From an uncultured Eubacteriales bacterium (GTDB lineage Bacteria > Bacillota > Clostridia > Oscillospirales > Acutalibacteraceae), in the NCBI GenBank assembly GCA_934525065.1, contig CAKSYX010000010.1:1-58623 (forward strand): DNA of 58,623 nt. The letters are read 5' to 3'. The position numbers and the translations under genes were made by a program. Below the pieces are notes generated by a model. The model searched no databases, was not told the origin of the DNA, and saw only the letters and a program-made list of their open reading frames with translations. Shown here one piece after another: positions 8,553 through 19,353 of this stretch (its first letter is position 1; each line of letters opens with the position of its first letter).

Positions 8553-9236
8553 TCAGTGGGTCTTGACGAATTTATATCCCACGCCCCAGACGGTTTTGAT
8601 ATATTCGTTGTTCTGGTCAAGCTTGTCTCTGATACTCTTGATATTGACGGCAACCGTTCCGATATCACCGAATTCCGTATCCCAAACGTGGCTGAAGATC
8701 TGCTCACGGGTGAGAACTTTTCCGGCGTTTTCCATCAGATACTGAAGCAGCTGAAATTCGCGGGTTGAAAACTGAATCGGCTTTGAGTTTTTGAAAACCT
8801 CAAACGAACCGGTATGAATCTCAATGTCACCAACGCGAATCACGCCCTCTTCGGCCTCGTTGCGGTTGCGCTGTTCGCGGCGAAGGTGCGCCTTCACCCT
8901 GGCAACAAGCTCTTCAACAACAAACGGCTTTGAAATATAGTCGTCTCCGCCCATTTCAAGGCCGAGAACCGTGTCAAGTGTCTTGCCCTTTGCCGAAACA
9001 AAAATAATCGGGCAGTCAACCTTACTTCTGATCATCCGGCAAAGGTCAAGTCCGCTGAGGCCCGGCATCATTATGTCAAGCGTGATCAGCGAAATGTTGC
9101 CGGCATTTTCTTCGATGTATTCATACGCTTCGTTTCCGTCAGAGCAGATTTTTGTTTCAAAGCCTTCGTCTTCAAGCGCATCCGAAACAAGGTTAGCAAT
9201 TGCGCGGTCGTCATCAATAATAAGTATCTGGCTCAT
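8553..9236 (-). CDS. OmpR/PhoB-type response regulator
   Basis: 227 residues. The receiver domain (residues 1-115) has the acidic pair DDD near the N-terminus, the phospho-acceptor Asp in LITLDIMMPG, and the conserved Lys in DYISKPF. The C-terminal winged helix (residues about 130-227) matches the OmpR class (STREFQLLQYLMENAGKVLTR, then VWGVGYKF). It partners the kinase encoded just downstream and probably binds direct repeats near target promoters; none is identified here. The gene follows apgM by 24 bp. Confidence 0.93.
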   Translation of the reverse strand: MSQILIIDDDRAIANLVSDALEDEGFETKICSDGNEAYEYIEENAGNISLITLDIMMPGLSGLDLCRMIRSKVDCPIIFVSAKGKTLDTVLGLEMGGDDYISKPFVVEELVARVKAHLRREQRNRNEAEEGVIRVGDIEIHTGSFEVFKNSKPIQFSTREFQLLQYLMENAGKVLTREQIFSHVWDTEFGDIGTVAVNIKSIRDKLDQNNEYIKTVWGVGYKFVKTH

Positions 9237-9260
9237 ATTTAACCTCCTGTATTTTGCCTG

Positions 9261-10466
9261 TTATGAAATGAACATCTTCATAAGTTCACAGCCCTTTTCA
9301 ACAAAAACGCCGGTCGCTTTTGCAGACTCCTCGTTGATTGAATTAACGCCGCAAGCCTCACCGTTTTTGTGATAAATCATGAACGGAACGGGATCTCTCG
9401 CGTGGGTCATGGTGACTATCGGCGTCGGATGGTCGGGAAGAATCATAATTTTATAATCGTCATATTTTTCAAGTGCCTTCAAAAGCAGCGGCAAAACGCG
9501 CTCATCAATGAGCTCAATCGAACGCACCTTGTTTTCCGGCTCGTTCCTGTGGCCGCATTCATCGGGAGCCTCAAAGTGAATATAAACAAAGTCCTTTCCG
9601 CTTTCAAGCTCGTCAATGGCGGCCTGAGCCTTGCCTTCAAAGTTTGTGTCAATATATCCGGTTGCGCCCGGAACCTCGGGAGCATCCATTCCGGAGCTTA
9701 ATGCAATACCTTTAAGAAGGTCAACGGCGGAAATTACGGCGCCTTTAAGGCCAAAGAGGCTTTCAAAGGAGGGAAGCATCGGCTTTTTGCCCTCGCCCCA
9801 AAGCCAAATTGAATTGGCCGGGCGTTTACCTTCGGCAATGCGCTTTTTGTTGACCGGGTGATCCTTCAAAAGGTCATAGCTTTCCTTCATCATGGCTATA
9901 AGCTCTTTTGCGTTTTCGCTCTGCGAAAGATGTGAAGTGATGACCTTTCCGCTGATGTCATGCGGCGGCGTCATGTTTCCGAGTTCGGTTGTTCCGCCGT
10001 GGACAACAAGGCAGTGGCGGTAGCTGACACCGGGATAATAGCAGAACTTTTCGTTTCCGAAATGCTTTTCAACGCTCTTCATAATTTCGTGCGCTTCGGC
10101 GGTTGAAATATCACCTGCGGAGTAATCCACCATCGTTTTGTTTTCATACGGTTCATCGTCTGAAAGAGTGACGAGGTTGCAACGCAGTGTTACGTCATCA
10201 TCACGGAGCTTTACGCCGATACTGACCGCTTCAAGCGGAGAACGGCCCGTGTAATACTTGAGAGGGTCAAAGCCCATAACGCTCATGTTTGCAACGTCCG
10301 AACCGGGTTTGAGCGAATCGTCAACGGTTTTGACGAGGCCGACCGTGCTCTTTTGTGCAAGGGAATCGAAAATTGGCTTTTTGGCGCACATCATCGGAGT
10401 TTTTCCGCCGAGTGCGGGAACCGGGTAGTCAGCCATTCCGTCATAAAGGACAACAACATATTTCAT
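9261..10466 (-). CDS. apgM: Cofactor-independent phosphoglycerate mutase, archaeal type
   Basis: 401 residues. The start at 10466 (MKYVVVLYDGMADYP) has a GAAGGTG site upstream; the longer frame to 10556 carries 30 unlikely extra residues. The protein belongs to the alkaline-phosphatase superfamily. Metal ligands are expected in YDGMADY, SDVANMSVMG (nucleophile Ser region), HFEAPDECGHR and LPDHPTPI. This enzyme interconverts 3- and 2-phosphoglycerate in glycolysis. It is a different family from the usual bacterial GpmA and GpmI, and this ApgM form occurs in many anaerobes. It sits between nagA and the two-component genes on the same strand. Confidence 0.9.
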   Translation of the reverse strand: MKYVVVLYDGMADYPVPALGGKTPMMCAKKPIFDSLAQKSTVGLVKTVDDSLKPGSDVANMSVMGFDPLKYYTGRSPLEAVSIGVKLRDDDVTLRCNLVTLSDDEPYENKTMVDYSAGDISTAEAHEIMKSVEKHFGNEKFCYYPGVSYRHCLVVHGGTTELGNMTPPHDISGKVITSHLSQSENAKELIAMMKESYDLLKDHPVNKKRIAEGKRPANSIWLWGEGKKPMLPSFESLFGLKGAVISAVDLLKGIALSSGMDAPEVPGATGYIDTNFEGKAQAAIDELESGKDFVYIHFEAPDECGHRNEPENKVRSIELIDERVLPLLLKALEKYDDYKIMILPDHPTPIVTMTHARDPVPFMIYHKNGEACGVNSINEESAKATGVFVEKGCELMKMFIS

Positions 10467-10574
10467 ATATAAAACACCTTCTTTAAAAAAGCAGTCAAAA
10501 GCGGCAAAATACCGCTTTTTAAACAGACTATCACAATCCATGTTATGATAGCACACTTCAAAAGCTTTTTCAAC

Positions 10575-11684
10575 TCAGATAATCACTTTTCCGCGAACAA
10601 CAATATGAACAATTTCCATATTTTCGTCAACAACAATAAAATCGGCGTGTTTTCCCTCTTTAATGCTTCCGCAGACCTTATCTTTGCCGATCACTCTCGC
10701 CGGATTTATTGTGCAGGCGGCAAGCGCGGCTTTAAGCGGAACGCCGAAGGAAAGCAGATTTTTGAATTCTTCAAAAAGGTTGGTTGTGCTGCCGGCAATC
10801 GTTCCGTCCTCAAGGTGAGCACGTGAATTTTTGACAATCACCTTCTGGCCGCCGAGAACATATTCGCCGTCCCTGCAGCCGGCACTGCTGAGTGAATCGC
10901 TGATTGCAACGGCGCGCTTTTCGCCGAGAATTTTGAAGGCAATCTTAACCGTTGCCGGCGCGAGGTGAAAACCGTCGCAGATAAGCTCGGCCGTAACATC
11001 CTTTGAAGAAAAGACTGCGCCGACAACGCCGGGCCTTCTGCTTTCAAACTGCGTCATTGCGTTAAAAAGGTGGGTCGCGTGAGTAAAGCCGTTTTCAAAG
11101 CCCTTTTCCGTCTCTTCAAACGAAGCGTTGGTATGGGCAACGCTGCAAACGGCCTTTTTTGAAACGTTTTTTGCAAAGATGAGCGCACCGGGTCTTTCCG
11201 GCGCAAGGTCAACGAGCAGGATTTTTGAAACCGCGTTCAGGCGGTCAAACTCCTCCTCGCTCGCCGTTCTTATGTATTCCGGGTTCTGAGCACCGCGCTT
11301 TTCATAGGAAATATACGGCCCCTCCATGTTTATGCCGTGAATATACGCTCCGCTTTCCCTCCCCTTCAGGTTTTCAATTGAAGCAAGTATTTTTGAAAGG
11401 TCTTTTTCCGGCAATGTCATTGTTGTCGGGCAGACGGAGGTCACGCCGTGCTTTGCGTAATAGAGCGACAGCTTTTGAAGCTTTTCTTCGTCGCGGTCGC
11501 ACCAGTCAACGCCGTCTCCGCCGTGGGTATGAATATCAACAAAGCCCGGAAGAACAAGGAGGTTGTTCATGTTTTCTCCGTCGGTACGCTCCGAAATCGA
11601 AGAAATGAATTCGCCTTCTGTTTCAATGCTTCCGCGCTTGATTTCAAAGTTTTCGTCAACATATCTCAGGTTTGAAAGAATCAT
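10575..11684 (-). CDS. nagA: N-acetylglucosamine-6-phosphate deacetylase
   Basis: 369 residues from the preferred ATG at 11684 (MILSNLRYVDE), which has an AAGGG site 10 bases upstream; an earlier in-frame start at 11714 is possible. It is an amidohydrolase: HTHGGDG gives the metal-binding HxH, NMEGPY the bridging Glu, VAHTNA and THLFNAM the other His ligands, and AISDSL the catalytic Asp. It removes acetate from GlcNAc-6-P in amino-sugar use and cell-wall recycling. No nagB is in the window. It is the first gene of the minus-strand run towards apgM. Confidence 0.93.
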   Translation of the reverse strand: MILSNLRYVDENFEIKRGSIETEGEFISSISERTDGENMNNLLVLPGFVDIHTHGGDGVDWCDRDEEKLQKLSLYYAKHGVTSVCPTTMTLPEKDLSKILASIENLKGRESGAYIHGINMEGPYISYEKRGAQNPEYIRTASEEEFDRLNAVSKILLVDLAPERPGALIFAKNVSKKAVCSVAHTNASFEETEKGFENGFTHATHLFNAMTQFESRRPGVVGAVFSSKDVTAELICDGFHLAPATVKIAFKILGEKRAVAISDSLSSAGCRDGEYVLGGQKVIVKNSRAHLEDGTIAGSTTNLFEEFKNLLSFGVPLKAALAACTINPARVIGKDKVCGSIKEGKHADFIVVDENMEIVHIVVRGKVII

Positions 11685-11790
11685 AATTACAATACCCTTT
11701 CCGGCTGCAAACAATATAAGGATTCACGGTTATGCCTTGCGGCAGCCGGGCAAGGCATGAAACAATTTCGGAAAAATTCTCCGAAAAGGC

Positions 11791-11819
11791 TTGACAAGTG
11801 TCTCAAAATAATATATTAT
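11791..11819 (+). promoter_or_regulatory. Promoter of tRNA-Lys
   Basis: TTGACA at 11791-11796, a 17 bp spacer and TATTAT at 11814-11819, ending 13 bp before the tRNA. This is a near-perfect sigma-A promoter. Confidence 0.85.
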
Positions 11820-11832
11820 AGACAAGCTGTTT

Positions 11833-11908
11833 GATTCATTAGCTCAGTTGGCAGAGCACTTGACTTTTAATCAAGGTGTCCGGGGTTCGAATCCCCGATG
11901 GATCACCA
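11833..11908 (+). tRNA. tRNA-Lys (UUU)
   Basis: The gene folds as a full cloverleaf. The acceptor arms GATTCAT and ATGGATC pair over 7 bp with one G-U. The D arm holds AGCTCAGTTGGCAGAGC, the anticodon stem is CTTGA/TCAAG around the loop CTTTTAA with anticodon TTT, and the T arm is CGGGGTTCGAATCCCCG. The discriminator A is followed by an encoded CCA (11906-11908). It has its own promoter and terminator, so it is a single-gene transcript. Confidence 0.97.
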
Positions 11909-11912
11909 GAGG

Positions 11913-11946
11913 GAAAAGCTGCGCGATTGCGTGGCTTTTCTTTTTT
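11913..11946 (+). terminator. Intrinsic terminator after tRNA-Lys
   Basis: Stem GAAAAGC (11913) with GCTTTTC (11934) and an inner CGC/GCG, followed by six T. Confidence 0.85.
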
Positions 11947-12092
11947 GCTCTTTGCCGTCAAACAAGCTGCGAATAAACCCTGACAACGAGCATTTTACAC
12001 TAAAACAAGCCGAAAATCAAGTTCGCAAAACAACCTCGGCGCCCCATGAGAGAAAGCTCAAGGGACGCCGATCCTTATTATTCATTTCTTTT

Positions 12093-14828
12093 TCAGGCCG
12101 CTCTCTTTTTCTTTTCGGAAACGCGCCTGATTGCCTTTCCGATTTCAAAGACGGGAACAGTTGAAAGTCCGAGCAGGAAGGAAATTGCAAGCTCACTGAA
12201 GCTGAAGGTACCCGGTTCGATTCCGAATACGCTGCAAAGTCCCGGAATATAGATTGCCGCAAGAGTGAGCGCGGTGGTCACAACGAATGCGCCGACAAGC
12301 CACCAGTTCATGTTCTTTAGCATACTCTTTGAGAAGATTGATCCGTTGCGTGAACGCATATTGATCGCGCACATCATCTCGGAAAAGTTGACGGTCAGGA
12401 AAGCCATCGCCATTGCGTTGACGCACGGCTCACCGCTGAAGAAGCCTGCAAGGCTGTGAGTAACACCGCCTGCCGGTTCAAGCCAGTAGCCGATGACATA
12501 GGCCGCAATTTCAATAATTGAAAGGTAGATGCCCTGCCAGACCATGTCTACGCCTGCACCGCCGGAGAAGATTCCGTCGGTTGCCTTTCTTGGCTTTCTT
12601 CTCATGATATCGCCCTCGGCTTTTTCCATTCCGAGCGCAAGACCCGGAAGCGAGTCCGTGACCATGTTGATCCAGAGAAGGTGAACGGGTGAAAGGATTG
12701 TAAAATGGAAAATTGAAGCGATGAACATGATTATAACTTCGCTCAGGTTGGTTGAAAGCTGGAACTGAAGAACCTTGAGAACGTTGTCATATATCTTTCT
12801 GCCCTCTTCAACGGCGTTGACGATAGTTGCAAAGTTATCGTCTGCAAGAACCATGTCAGAGGTACCCTTTGTAACGTCTGTTCCGGTGATGCCCATGCCG
12901 ATTCCGATATCGGCAGCCTTGATTGAGGGAGCATCGTTGACACCGTCACCGGTCATTGCGGTGACCATTCCCATCGCTTTCCACGCTTTGACTATGCGCG
13001 TTTTATGCTCCGGCTGAACGCGGGCATATACCGAATACTTTGTTACCTGCTCCTTTAGCTCTTCATCGCTGAACCTGTCAAGCTCTGCACCCATGATAGC
13101 TTCGGAAGCGTCGGAGATTATTCCAAGCTCTCTGCCGATTGCAACGGCGGTATCCTTGTGGTCGCCGGTGATCATTACCGGGCGGATTCCGGCCTGACGG
13201 CACTCTTCTATCGCAGCTTTGACCTCCGGACGAACCGGGTCGATCATGCCGGTGAGACCGATGAAAACAAGGTCGTTTTCAAGTGCTTCCGGCGCAAGGT
13301 CGGCCGGTGCACTCTCATATTTCTTATATGCGCAGGCAAGAACGCGCAAAGCCTTGTCTGCCATCCTCTTGTTGTCTGCAAGAACGCTCTTTTTGATCTC
13401 TTCGGTGAGAGGAACAACCGTTCCGCCAACGAGCGCCCCGGTGCATTTTTTGAGGATCTCGTCCGGTGCACCCTTGGTATACTGAACGATTCCGTCCGCA
13501 CTGCTGTGGACGGTACTCATCATCTTTCTGCCGGAGTCGAACGGAGCTTCTCCGATTCTGGGTGACTCTTTTGAAAGGTCGTTTTTGTTCATTCCGAGCG
13601 AGTTTGCGTAAGCAACAAGAGCTGCTTCGGTCGGTTCGCCCGTAACTGTTCCCTTTGCGTCAATTTCTGCGTCGCAGCAAAGAGCCATCGCCTTTGCAAG
13701 AAGGTTTTCGTCGTCACCGTAACGGTCAACAACGGTCATCTTGTTCTGGGTAAGAGTTCCGGTTTTATCCGAGCAGATTATCTGCGTACAACCGAGAGTT
13801 TCAACGGCAGTGAGCTTTCTGATGAGTGCCTGACGCTTGCTCATTGCGGTTACGCCGATTGAAAGAATAATGGTAACAACAGCCGGAAGTCCTTCGGGAA
13901 TTGCGGCAACGGCAAGAGCAATTGCAGCAATAAAGGTTGTCAGAGCGGTCTCGCCGAGGAACTTCATTGAAAAGCCTTCTCCGTTCATGAGGAGCGATTC
14001 AACAACGCCGACAACAAAAACAAGAACGCTGATTCCGATAACAAGCTTCGTAAGGAAATGGGAAAGCTCACCCATCTTTTTCTGAAGCGGGGTCTGCTCA
14101 TCCTCAGCCTCGCTGAGTGCGTCCGCAATCTTGCCCATTTCGGTGTCCATTCCGGTTCCGGTGACAACAGCCTTGCCGCGGCCGTAAACGATCGTTGAGC
14201 CGCTGTAAAGCATATTCTTTCTGTCGCCGAGAGCAACGTCCTTTGATGTATCCTTGAGATAAAGAACGTCTATCATTTTTGAAACGGGAACGGATTCGCC
14301 GGTTAAAGCGGCCTCTTCGGCCTTGATTGAATGCGATTCAAGAAGGCGGCAGTCGGCAGGAACGGCGTCTCCGGCTTCAAGGAGAATAACGTCGCCGACA
14401 ACGATGTCTTCACTTTTGAGAACGGCAACCTCGCCGTCTCTGAGAACCTTGCTCGTTGCCGCGGTCATCTGCATAAGAGCGTCCATTGCGGCCTCGGCCT
14501 TGCTCTCCTGAACAAGACCCATAATGGTGTTGATGATAACAACGACCAAAATGACAAGGACATCGGCGAAGTCGCGGATTCCGGGCTTTCCTCCGGCTTC
14601 AATGACCGCAACAACGGCCTGGATAGCCGCCGCAACAAGAAGCATAATTATCATCGGGTCGGCAAGCGAACCGATGAACTTTTTGAAAAGGCCTTCCTTT
14701 TCGGCTTCTTTGAGCTTGTTTTTTCCGTTTTCTTCAAGGCGTTTTTTTGCTTCCGAGGAGGAAAGACCGTTTTCAAAGCTTTTGACGTCCTTCAGAACCT
14801 GTTCAGTCTCTTCGAGATAGAACTTCAT
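12093..14828 (-). CDS. P-type calcium-transporting ATPase (type IIA)
   Basis: 911 residues from the ATG at 14828 (MKFYLEETEQ), which has an AAGGAAAGG site; an upstream in-frame extension to 14942 is rejected. It has an N-terminal cation-ATPase domain, TGES in the actuator loop, the phosphorylated Asp in ICSDKTGTLTQNK, and TGDGVNDAPSIKAADIG in the hinge. About ten membrane helices are expected, and IPEGLPAVVTI is the helix-4 ion site typical of SERCA/PMR1-like pumps. It exports Ca2+ (or Mn2+) at the cost of ATP. It stands alone between the tRNA and the nitrogen block. Confidence 0.92.
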   Translation of the reverse strand: MKFYLEETEQVLKDVKSFENGLSSSEAKKRLEENGKNKLKEAEKEGLFKKFIGSLADPMIIMLLVAAAIQAVVAVIEAGGKPGIRDFADVLVILVVVIINTIMGLVQESKAEAAMDALMQMTAATSKVLRDGEVAVLKSEDIVVGDVILLEAGDAVPADCRLLESHSIKAEEAALTGESVPVSKMIDVLYLKDTSKDVALGDRKNMLYSGSTIVYGRGKAVVTGTGMDTEMGKIADALSEAEDEQTPLQKKMGELSHFLTKLVIGISVLVFVVGVVESLLMNGEGFSMKFLGETALTTFIAAIALAVAAIPEGLPAVVTIILSIGVTAMSKRQALIRKLTAVETLGCTQIICSDKTGTLTQNKMTVVDRYGDDENLLAKAMALCCDAEIDAKGTVTGEPTEAALVAYANSLGMNKNDLSKESPRIGEAPFDSGRKMMSTVHSSADGIVQYTKGAPDEILKKCTGALVGGTVVPLTEEIKKSVLADNKRMADKALRVLACAYKKYESAPADLAPEALENDLVFIGLTGMIDPVRPEVKAAIEECRQAGIRPVMITGDHKDTAVAIGRELGIISDASEAIMGAELDRFSDEELKEQVTKYSVYARVQPEHKTRIVKAWKAMGMVTAMTGDGVNDAPSIKAADIGIGMGITGTDVTKGTSDMVLADDNFATIVNAVEEGRKIYDNVLKVLQFQLSTNLSEVIIMFIASIFHFTILSPVHLLWINMVTDSLPGLALGMEKAEGDIMRRKPRKATDGIFSGGAGVDMVWQGIYLSIIEIAAYVIGYWLEPAGGVTHSLAGFFSGEPCVNAMAMAFLTVNFSEMMCAINMRSRNGSIFSKSMLKNMNWWLVGAFVVTTALTLAAIYIPGLCSVFGIEPGTFSFSELAISFLLGLSTVPVFEIGKAIRRVSEKKKRAA

Positions 14829-15250
14829 CTTTTTCAATTCCTTTCCTTGAACAAATTTACGTTCAGCATGGGTGGCAGCAGCACAAAGGTGAAAAAACCT
14901 CCGGCAGGAGCCTCCATTAAGTATGGTAGCAAAAAAGCTCAATTAAACCTCAATGTCAGCCTATGCCGCAGTTTCAAGGCGCCGCAAGCCTGTTAAAAAA
15001 GACCTTTGACCTTTAATATATTAGATTTCTGACAACAGACATTTTGAAGCCGCAACGTTCCCGTCACACCGTCTAACATCTGACATCTAAATATAGTATA
15101 CAAAAAATCCAAAAGTCCCATTCACCGAAGAATATTATCACAAACGCCGGTTGCTGTCAACAAATGTCGAAACATTATGAAAAAATACAAGCAAAAAAAC
15201 TGCCTCTTGCTGAATAAATCCAGCCGGAGACAGCCGTTTTTTTAATTCAA
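14829..15250. other. Intergenic region between asnB and the calcium ATPase
   Basis: No gene is seen. 15071-15091 holds three 7-bp units (GTCTAAC, ATCTGAC, ATCTAAA) that match the dispersed heptad repeat family of this window, and 15020-15041 looks like a decayed stretch of the same kind. The asnB terminator occupies 15193-15241. The ATPase promoter is presumably within 14850-15000, but I see no convincing consensus. Confidence 0.6.
15193..15241 (-). terminator. Terminator of asnB
   Basis: On the minus strand CTGTCTC pairs with GAGGCAG (7 bp, one G-U) and seven T follow (A run at 15193-15199). A T run on the other side suggests it may work both ways. Confidence 0.7.
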
Positions 15251-16831
15251 TTACTTTCCGCTGTCGCCGTAGTTTGAAAGTACTCTGGCGGACGGGTCAT
15301 TGACGTTGCAGCCCTCCCAGTTCTTGTTGGGCATCCAGAAGTCCTTAACCATTCTCGCCTGGCCGGGATAATACTTTTCAAAAAGCTCGCGGTAAAGCAG
15401 CGATTCCTTGGTAAACGGAGTCGCAAAGGAATACTTTTTCCTCTTTGCTTCAAACTCGGCATCGCTGTATGTTTTTTCGGCAAAGGCCTTGAGGTCGTCA
15501 ACCATCGAGTGACCGACAGCGTCGGAAAATGCGGCCTTTTCGCGCATGAGGATATCCTCCGGGAGCCAATCGCCTTCAAAGGCGTGGCGAAGGAGATACT
15601 TGCCTTTTCCGTACTTATTCATCTTGATTTCCGGGTCAAGAGCCATAATATATTTGACGAAATCAAGGTCGCCGAACGGAACACGCGCTTCAAGGGAGTT
15701 GACGGAAATGCAGCGGTCTGCGCGCAGAACGTCATACATATAAAGCTCATGCACCCTTTTTTGCGCTTCCTTCTGGAATTCTTCGGCCGACGGAGCAAAG
15801 TCGGTGTATTTATAGCCGAACAGCTCGTCCGAGACCTCACCGGTGAGAAGCACTCGCAAGTCGGTGTTTTCGTGAATGTATTTGCAGACGAGGTACATTC
15901 CGATCGAAGCGCGTATAGTTGTAATATCATATGTTCCGAGCAGGGCAACGACCTTCGGCAAAGCCGCAATTACGTCGTCCTCGGTGATAATGACCTCGGT
16001 GTGATCCGCGCCGATATATTCGGCAACCTCTTTTGCATATTTAAGGTCAATTGCATCGGTGCTCATGCCGATTGCAAAGGTTTTGATTTTATCCTTTGAA
16101 AGCTTTGCGGCAACACTGCAGACCAGCGAGGAATCAAGGCCGCCGGAAAGCAGGAAGCCGACCGGAACATCGGAATCAAGGCGCTTTTCAATTCCGGCAA
16201 CAAGCTTTTCGCGGATATTTTTGCAAGCGGTTTCAACGTCATCATGAATAACCTTCTGAGGTACGCTGATATCGCAATAGCAGGTGAATTTTCCGTCCTT
16301 ATAGTAATGTCCCGGAGGGAAGGGCATGACTACTTCGGCAAGGCCGACAAGGTTTTTCGCTTCGCTGGCAAAGAGCATTTTTCCCTCTTTGTCAAGGCCG
16401 TAGAAAAGCGGTCTTATGCCTATCGGGTCGCGCGCGGCGATATATTCACCGGTCCTTCCGTCATAAATGATGAGCGCAAACTCCGCGTCAAGTCTTGAGA
16501 ACATTTCGGTTCCGTATTCATTATAAAGCGGGAGCAGAAGCTCGCAGTCGGATTCGCTTTTGAAGCTGTATCCCTTTTGAAGCAGCTCCTTTTTGAGCTT
16601 TCTGAAGCCATAAAGCTCTCCGTTGCAGACCACGAAGCTGCCGTCTCTTTCAAACGGCTGCATTCCGCTCTCGTCAATGCCCATAATTGAAAGGCGGTGG
16701 AAGCCGAGGAAGCCTTTGCCCGTGTCTATGACACGCGACATATCGGGACCTCTTGACTTTGTTTTTTCAAAGCCTTTTTCAAATTCTTCAAGCGGCAGCG
16801 ATTCGCCGCAATAGCCCATGATTGAACACAT
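15251..16831 (-). CDS. asnB: Asparagine synthetase, glutamine-hydrolysing
   Basis: 526 residues. After removal of Met1, Cys2 (MCSIMGYCGE) is the glutaminase nucleophile of an N-terminal Ntn amidotransferase domain (residues 2-200). The C-terminal synthetase domain has the ATP-binding PP-loop LLSGGLDSSLVCSVA and SLEARVPFGDLDFVKYI. It makes asparagine from aspartate, glutamine and ATP. It begins 22 bp after glnN on the same strand with no terminator between, so it uses the glutamine made by its operon partner and should share the glnN leader control. Confidence 0.93.
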   Translation of the reverse strand: MCSIMGYCGESLPLEEFEKGFEKTKSRGPDMSRVIDTGKGFLGFHRLSIMGIDESGMQPFERDGSFVVCNGELYGFRKLKKELLQKGYSFKSESDCELLLPLYNEYGTEMFSRLDAEFALIIYDGRTGEYIAARDPIGIRPLFYGLDKEGKMLFASEAKNLVGLAEVVMPFPPGHYYKDGKFTCYCDISVPQKVIHDDVETACKNIREKLVAGIEKRLDSDVPVGFLLSGGLDSSLVCSVAAKLSKDKIKTFAIGMSTDAIDLKYAKEVAEYIGADHTEVIITEDDVIAALPKVVALLGTYDITTIRASIGMYLVCKYIHENTDLRVLLTGEVSDELFGYKYTDFAPSAEEFQKEAQKRVHELYMYDVLRADRCISVNSLEARVPFGDLDFVKYIMALDPEIKMNKYGKGKYLLRHAFEGDWLPEDILMREKAAFSDAVGHSMVDDLKAFAEKTYSDAEFEAKRKKYSFATPFTKESLLYRELFEKYYPGQARMVKDFWMPNKNWEGCNVNDPSARVLSNYGDSGK

Positions 16832-16853
16832 AAAGGTGTTACCTGCCTTTCAT

Positions 16854-18944
<2,091 letters not shown>

Positions 18945-18974
18945 TGATTAAACTTCCTTTCAAAAAGAAATAGT

Positions 18975-19020
18975 AAAAAGCGACAGGGGCACCTGCATTC
19001 CTGCACGACGCCCTTGTCGC
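18975..19020 (-). terminator. Leader terminator (attenuator) before glnN
   Basis: The minus strand folds GCGACAAGGGCG with TGCCCCTGTCGC (10 of 12 paired) around an inner TGCA-GGAA-TGCA hairpin, followed by TTTTT. It lies between the promoter and the glnN start, 30 bp before the start codon, so it must be bypassed for expression. Its 5' arm is the same sequence that forms the P2 hexaloop hairpin at 19005-19020. Confidence 0.82.
19005..19020 (-). promoter_or_regulatory. ANTAR-type hexaloop hairpin P2 in the glnN leader
   Basis: Minus-strand GCGAC, loop AAGGGC, then GTCGT: five pairs (last one G-U) closing a hexaloop with A at position 1 and G at position 4, the pattern known for ANTAR targets. 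The whole 5' part of the leader terminator is used, so hairpin and terminator exclude each other. Confidence 0.7.
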
Positions 19021-19057
19021 TTGCATAACAACAAAATATGTTCTGAAAAAAACAGAA

Positions 19058-19085
19058 CCGCAGACAAAGTTTCCTTTGTCCGCGG
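19058..19085 (-). other. GAAA-capped leader hairpin upstream of glnN
   Basis: A 12-bp stem (one G-U) with a GAAA tetraloop on the minus strand, followed by a smaller hairpin GTTCTG/CAGAAC at about 19039-19057. It overlaps the 3' edge of the P1 hexaloop hairpin by four bases. It is a structural part of the leader between P1 and P2. Confidence 0.65.
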
Positions 19086-19097
19086 CGTCCTTGTCGC
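19082..19097 (-). promoter_or_regulatory. ANTAR-type hexaloop hairpin P1 in the glnN leader
   Basis: Minus-strand GCGAC, loop AAGGAC, then GCCGC: four Watson-Crick pairs and one A-C mismatch around a hexaloop with A1 and G4. It is a partner of the P2 hairpin at 19005-19020 and shares the core GACAAGGRCG with it and with the glnA leader. Confidence 0.6.
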
Positions 19098-19110
19098 TTT
19101 TATGTCGTGT

Positions 19111-19139
19111 ATTTTATCACCGCGTTTTGGCTTTGTCAA
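19111..19139 (-). promoter_or_regulatory. Promoter of glnN-asnB
   Basis: Minus strand TTGACA (19139-19134), 17 bp spacer, TAAAAT (19116-19111). Transcription would start near 19103, just before the P1 hairpin, giving a leader of about 160 nt. Confidence 0.82.
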
Positions 19140-19254
19140 GAGGTTTTGAAAAAAATTTTGAAAAGCCGTTCAAATTCTGAATTTTCAGAAAATGTCACAA
19201 AATTTTTGAGCAATCAGTGCTTTATCTTTAGCAGGCGTTTTTCGGAAAAATCGG

Positions 19255-19283
19255 TTGACAGGGAAAAAGAAATAAAGTATAAT
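19255..19283 (+). promoter_or_regulatory. Promoter of glnA
   Basis: A perfect consensus: TTGACA at 19255, 17 bp spacer, TATAAT at 19278. The predicted start near 19290 puts the hexaloop hairpin at the very 5' end of the transcript. Confidence 0.9.
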
Positions 19284-19291
19284 AAAGTTTC

Positions 19292-19309
19292 GTAGACAAG
19301 GGCGTTTAC
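19292..19309 (+). promoter_or_regulatory. ANTAR-type hexaloop hairpin in the glnA leader
   Basis: GTAGAC, loop AAGGGC, then GTTTAC: six pairs (one G-U) closing a hexaloop with A1 and G4. The loop is identical to P2 of the glnN leader. Its 3' arm GTTTAC is part of the 5' arm of the terminator that follows, so protein binding here would block termination. Confidence 0.72.
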
Positions 19310-19353
19310 TGGTGCGGGCGAGGAGCCCCGCCGGTAAGCGTCCCCTTTTTTTT
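19300..19353 (+). terminator. Leader terminator (attenuator) before glnA
   Basis: A long GC-rich stem of about 20 bp: 19300-19320 pairs with 19326-19345, with a short GAGGA-type loop, followed by eight T (19346-19353). It sits between the promoter and the glnA ribosome binding site, so it is an attenuator and not the end of a gene. Confidence 0.88.

Noticed and set aside
11833..11908. tRNA-Lys as an integration site
   Set aside because: No integrase gene, no repeated tRNA 3' end and normal core genes on both sides.
14331..14996. 221-codon plus-strand open frame
   Set aside because: Antisense to the 5' half of the calcium ATPase; composition (runs of FF, NN, LF) is that of a reversed coding strand.
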